Shown here in pieces: positions 44,673-46,790 of a DNA stretch of 46,790 bases. The position numbers and the translations under genes were made by a program. Every line of letters begins with the position of its first letter. Position 1 is the first letter of the stretch. Below the pieces are notes generated by a model. That model did no database searches and was not told the origin of the DNA. It was given only the letters and a program-made list of their open reading frames with translations. Origin of the DNA: Clostridiales bacterium (GTDB lineage Bacteria; Bacillota; Clostridia; Christensenellales; Aristaeellaceae); contig SFGO01000015.1 of assembly GCA_004556545.1 (NCBI GenBank), positions 1 to 46,790 of the forward strand, written 5' to 3'.

Positions 44673-45001
44673 TTGCTGCTGCCCCCTTTCGCGAGTTCAC
44701 TTCTTGCCACATCAAAATTTGTTCCGCAGGTGATGCACCGCATCCGGATATACTGCTTTGCCAGCTTGTTTTGTTTTAGCCGGATCACCAATGCAATGCT
44801 CCAGAAAACAATACCCACTATCGTGACAAGCACTGAGAGCATATAACCGCCAAAAGCAACGAACAGCCACAGAAAAAACCAGATGCCGAACTCGACTTTT
44901 GGATACGGAATGCAGTACACATTGTGGCCGCCGCAGTTCGGACAGGTAATGTCATCGCCGGATTGCACGAAGTTTCCCTGCGCCATTTTTTCTTCTGCCA
45001 T
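44669..45001 (-). CDS. Membrane protein with split zinc ribbon
   Basis: A 110-residue protein. One Cys pair (CPNC, Cys20 and Cys23) lies before two membrane segments (about 38-56 and 58-75). The second pair (CITC, Cys89 and Cys92) lies after them. Both termini would be on the same side, so the two pairs could form one zinc ribbon. The function is unknown; it might anchor the system at the membrane. The ATG at 45001 follows AGGAGGA; a start at 45043 lies in the promoter. First gene of the cargo operon. Confidence 0.75.
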   Translation of the reverse strand: MAEEKMAQGNFVQSGDDITCPNCGGHNVYCIPYPKVEFGIWFFLWLFVAFGGYMLSVLVTIVGIVFWSIALVIRLKQNKLAKQYIRMRCITCGTNFDVARSELAKGGSSK

Positions 45002-45012
45002 AAAACCATCCT

Positions 45013-45060
45013 CCTGTTGTCTCTTTTGCGGACAGTATAGCAAACCGCCGCGACAACAGG
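45013..45060 (-). promoter_or_regulatory. Promoter enclosed in an inverted repeat
   Basis: On the minus strand an extended -10, TGCTATACT (TATACT at 45039-45034), has no good -35. The perfect 9-bp arms CCTGTTGTC (45013-45021) and GACAACAGG (45052-45060) are placed symmetrically; the midpoint of the repeat is exactly the midpoint of the -10. One arm also covers the ribosome binding site. It looks like a two-half-site operator for the operon's regulator. Confidence 0.65.
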
Positions 45061-45081
45061 GTGGTTGTTTGATTTTGAAAA

Positions 45082-45777
45082 TTAAAAAACTTCGTATCCG
45101 CCCGAAACTTCACGGATAAAGAACGGTTCGCTGTCCAGCAGTTCCATCAGTTTTTTTAAGTTCGGACGTTCATCCAGATATTCTTGATGGGGCAAGCTGT
45201 TTTCAAACACAAACGGGCTTGCCTTTACGGGGGTATCTGCCAGAATATCGAAATCCGCAGTCAATTTCACCGTGTCTACTGTGCGCAAATAGGTATAACC
45301 CTCCAAAACGCAGCGGAGCATCGTTTCCTGCGTGTCCGGCTTCTTCAATTCAAGAACGCGCAGGATGCTGCCGTCGTAGGCAAGAAGATCGATCTTTCCA
45401 GCCTGATCGCTCTGCTTGTTTTTCAGTGGAACTTGGTAATCAAGAATTTTTCCAACCTTCGCATATCGCTCACCCGTTTGGCAAAGGTTAAACATCTTCA
45501 TTGCCGTGAGTTCCTCAATACGATTAGAGTTCGGATCGAACTCTCCCTTGTGTGTAGATGTGCGATAGGAAGCGCTTCGCCGGATTTTCGGAATCCCATC
45601 CGTAAATTCCGCAAGATGCTCGATCAAATACTTCGCGATGATCTCTGTGTAGGGAACCTGCGCGTCCGGACAGATGCCCTGATAATTGACAAGATTCTGC
45701 GCATAGAACAAAGCTGGATTTTTCATCGCTTCATCGCACATTTCAAGAACCGTATTTTTATCGTATTGTATGGGCAT
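45082..45777 (-). CDS. PD-(D/E)XK-like nuclease
   Basis: A 231-residue soluble protein. The segment AGKIDLLAYDGSILRVLELK gives the pattern Asp130 ... Glu143-Leu-Lys145, the usual PD-(D/E)XK core, with Glu89/Glu90 upstream as a possible further ligand. The N-terminal 75 residues are unrecognised. Such proteins can be restriction or repair nucleases. AAGGAGGATACAGCA precedes the ATG. It has its own promoter and lies 80 bp upstream of the cargo operon on the same strand, so it may be a partner or an independent gene. Confidence 0.65.
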   Translation of the reverse strand: MPIQYDKNTVLEMCDEAMKNPALFYAQNLVNYQGICPDAQVPYTEIIAKYLIEHLAEFTDGIPKIRRSASYRTSTHKGEFDPNSNRIEELTAMKMFNLCQTGERYAKVGKILDYQVPLKNKQSDQAGKIDLLAYDGSILRVLELKKPDTQETMLRCVLEGYTYLRTVDTVKLTADFDILADTPVKASPFVFENSLPHQEYLDERPNLKKLMELLDSEPFFIREVSGGYEVF

Positions 45778-45812
45778 TGCTGTATCCTCCTTTTATATTT
45801 CTGGTTTCTTCT

Positions 45813-45841
45813 ATTATACGATTCAGCTGCAAAAATCTCAA
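45813..45841 (-). promoter_or_regulatory. Promoter of the PD-(D/E)XK-like gene
   Basis: On the minus strand: TTGAGA (45841-45836, overlapping the stop of the gene before it), 17-bp spacer, TATAAT (45818-45813). Confidence 0.82.
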
Positions 45842-46074
45842 CGTAAATCTCGCCTTTTCTGCCATACAAGGTCATAGCCCAGCACATCGGCCAACTCCAC
45901 CGCCTCAGTGTACCGCAGGGAGCCGCGCCGCAGCTTGCCGGACAGATTGGGGACGCTGCTGCTCCAGCCGTGTTCGTCGGCCAGCAGCTCCACCACCTCC
46001 GTCATGGTCATGCCCTCCCGGGTGATGTAGGATTTTACTTCGTTGCGGCAGTTTTCTGCCTTGTTTCTGCTCAT
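45838..46074 (-). CDS. Small helix-turn-helix protein
   Basis: A 78-residue protein resembling small XRE-like DNA-binding proteins (DUF6471-like) of clostridial elements. It contains REGMTMTEVVELLADEHG, then VPNLSGKLRRGSLRYTEAVE, consistent with an HTH followed by a dimerising helix. AAAGGA precedes the ATG. It probably regulates element or cargo genes. Confidence 0.7.
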   Translation of the reverse strand: MSRNKAENCRNEVKSYITREGMTMTEVVELLADEHGWSSSVPNLSGKLRRGSLRYTEAVELADVLGYDLVWQKRRDLR

Positions 46075-46637
46075 ATTTACAATTCCTTTCTTTTGTATTC
46101 GCTCTATGGTATAATGAGTTTACCGGAAAGCAAGCCCAGATTCCCGCAGAGCGTTGTTTTATCATGGACGGCCATCCGCTGGAATTGCCGCCCGTGTATT
46201 CCTGTTCACAAGGGACACCTATCGTTTTTACTGTTCCGCGTGACTTTTCCTGATTCAGTGAAAACACACACGAAACGGCGCACTGTGTTCGCTGTCCGGT
46301 GCATCGCTGAATGATATGGACAGCGGCACAATAACAGTGGTTTCTTCGCTGTTCTCACATGGTTTGAAAATAACTGTGGTTTTTTGCCGCTTTTCCCGAA
46401 CTCGTTCCTGCCCGGGAATCTCACCCCGGCGTTTCGTCCCCGTTGGTGCGCGGATGCGTCACTTCGCCGGGGGACATATCCCATTCGGACGGTCATTCGA
46501 TTTTCAAGGTTCAGGTGTTGTTACAGGTACAGTTTAACGAAAAAATGCGCTCTTTCCCGTATATCCAAGAGGTCGGAAAAGAGCGCAAAACAGGGTAGAT
46601 TTCCACGCTTAGAGACAGAAAGAAGGAGTGATGTGCC
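46075..46637. other. 563-bp intergenic region between divergent HTH genes
   Basis: No gene is convincing. A plus-strand extended -10 (TGGTATAAT, ending at 46115) near the left end could start a long leader or small RNA toward the XRE gene. A 14-bp hairpin with one mismatch lies at 46546-46587. The region separates the minus-strand cargo from the plus-strand XRE gene and could hold an origin or control region. Confidence 0.4.
46546..46587 (-). terminator. Hairpin before the XRE gene
   Basis: Stem 46546-46559 with 46574-46587, one mismatch. A T-run (TTTTTT) follows on the minus strand, so it would stop transcripts running leftward. It may also attenuate the leader of the plus-strand XRE gene. 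Confidence 0.55.
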
Positions 46638-46790
46638 ATGCAGGTAAAGCTCACCATACAGGAGCGGCTGAAGGATTTGCGTGTGGAACGAGGCCTGACG
46701 CTGGAACAGCTTGCGGAGCAGACCGGGCTTTCCAAGTCCGCCCTCGGCAAATATGAGGCAGACGATTTCAAGGACATCAGCCCATTCAGC
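46638..46790 (+). CDS. XRE-family regulator (3' end outside the window)
   Basis: Fifty-one codons are visible. They contain an XRE helix-turn-helix: IQERLKDLRVERGLTLEQLA, then TGLSKSALGKYE. AAGGAG stands 9 bp before the ATG. Such genes begin the regulatory or replication module of related integrative elements. The rest lies beyond the window, so length and fused domains are unknown. Confidence 0.85.
   Translation, partial: MQVKLTIQERLKDLRVERGLTLEQLAEQTGLSKSALGKYEADDFKDISPFS

Larger units (their letters stand above)
37700..46790. mobile_element. Integrative mobilizable element (left end; truncated by the window)
   Basis: From shortly after putP to beyond the right edge the genes change character: serine recombinase, TnpW-like protein, MobQ relaxase, DUF3847 protein, oriT, cargo and XRE regulator. 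No conjugation machinery is seen, so it needs a helper for transfer. The left boundary is placed between 37638 and 37782, but the exact attachment core cannot be fixed because the right end is missing. The cargo genes use more A and T than the flanking chromosome. Confidence 0.85.

Noticed and set aside
45082..46074. Toxin-antitoxin pair (small HTH plus downstream gene)
   Set aside because: The downstream protein has a PD-(D/E)XK-like core and its own promoter, and the pair is not tightly overlapping.
46206..46496. Minus-strand open frame of 96 codons in the element
   Set aside because: It has an Arg- and Pro-rich low-similarity composition, no good ribosome binding site, and no family resemblance.

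Overview
The window looks like a chromosome segment of a GC-rich, spore-forming gut Clostridia, most likely Oscillospiraceae/Ruminococcaceae (Oscillibacter, Flavonifractor or Lawsonibacter type). The reasons are a SCIFF ranthipeptide locus, SpoVT, a SleB-type cell-wall hydrolase, AAGGAGG ribosome binding sites throughout, and family-level resemblance of the proteins. Species cannot be fixed from sequence alone.

Layout. 1-3.2 kb: SCIFF peptide (scfA), its radical SAM maturase (scfB) and an overlapping Orn/Lys/Arg-decarboxylase-like PLP enzyme. 3.4-4.0 kb: spoVT. 4.3-10.9 kb: a LacI-family regulator and the CUT1 ABC importer it probably controls (permease, lipoprotein, permease, a ComEC-like metallo-hydrolase, ATPase). 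Operator-like palindromes sit at three promoters, one of them inside the hydrolase gene. 10.9-13.5 kb: a MITE-like repeat, two tandem mgtC genes and a PfkB kinase. 13.6-17.8 kb (minus): DUF4127 lipoprotein, ybaB, dnaX and the SRP RNA gene. 17.9-21.9 kb: gluQ-RS, trkA, trkH. 21.9-27.1 kb: gdhA, a TIGR04255-like gene, a SleB-like hydrolase, adenine deaminase. 27.3-32.1 kb: polA-rimI-GNAT-tsaD operon. 32.2-35.9 kb: cysK with an upstream 13-codon leader peptide carrying Cys-Cys, a TGS/uridine-kinase-like protein, a TetR regulator. 36.1-37.6 kb: putP.

From about 37.7 kb to beyond the right edge lies an integrative mobilizable element: large serine recombinase, TnpW-like protein, MobQ relaxase, DUF3847 protein, and an oriT closely resembling RSF1010. 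Its cargo is a tightly overlapping minus-strand operon: a split zinc-ribbon membrane protein, an HTH protein, an RNase J-like beta-CASP nuclease and a DEDDh-like exonuclease with apparently lost catalytic residues. A PD-(D/E)XK-like nuclease and a small HTH protein lie just upstream. The HTH protein and the DEDDh protein share a homologous N-terminal domain that I do not recognise. I consider this operon the best candidate for an undescribed system, possibly defence or RNA/DNA surveillance.

The other notable regulatory find is the candidate cysteine-sensing leader peptide before cysK. No tRNA, rRNA or CRISPR array was seen.
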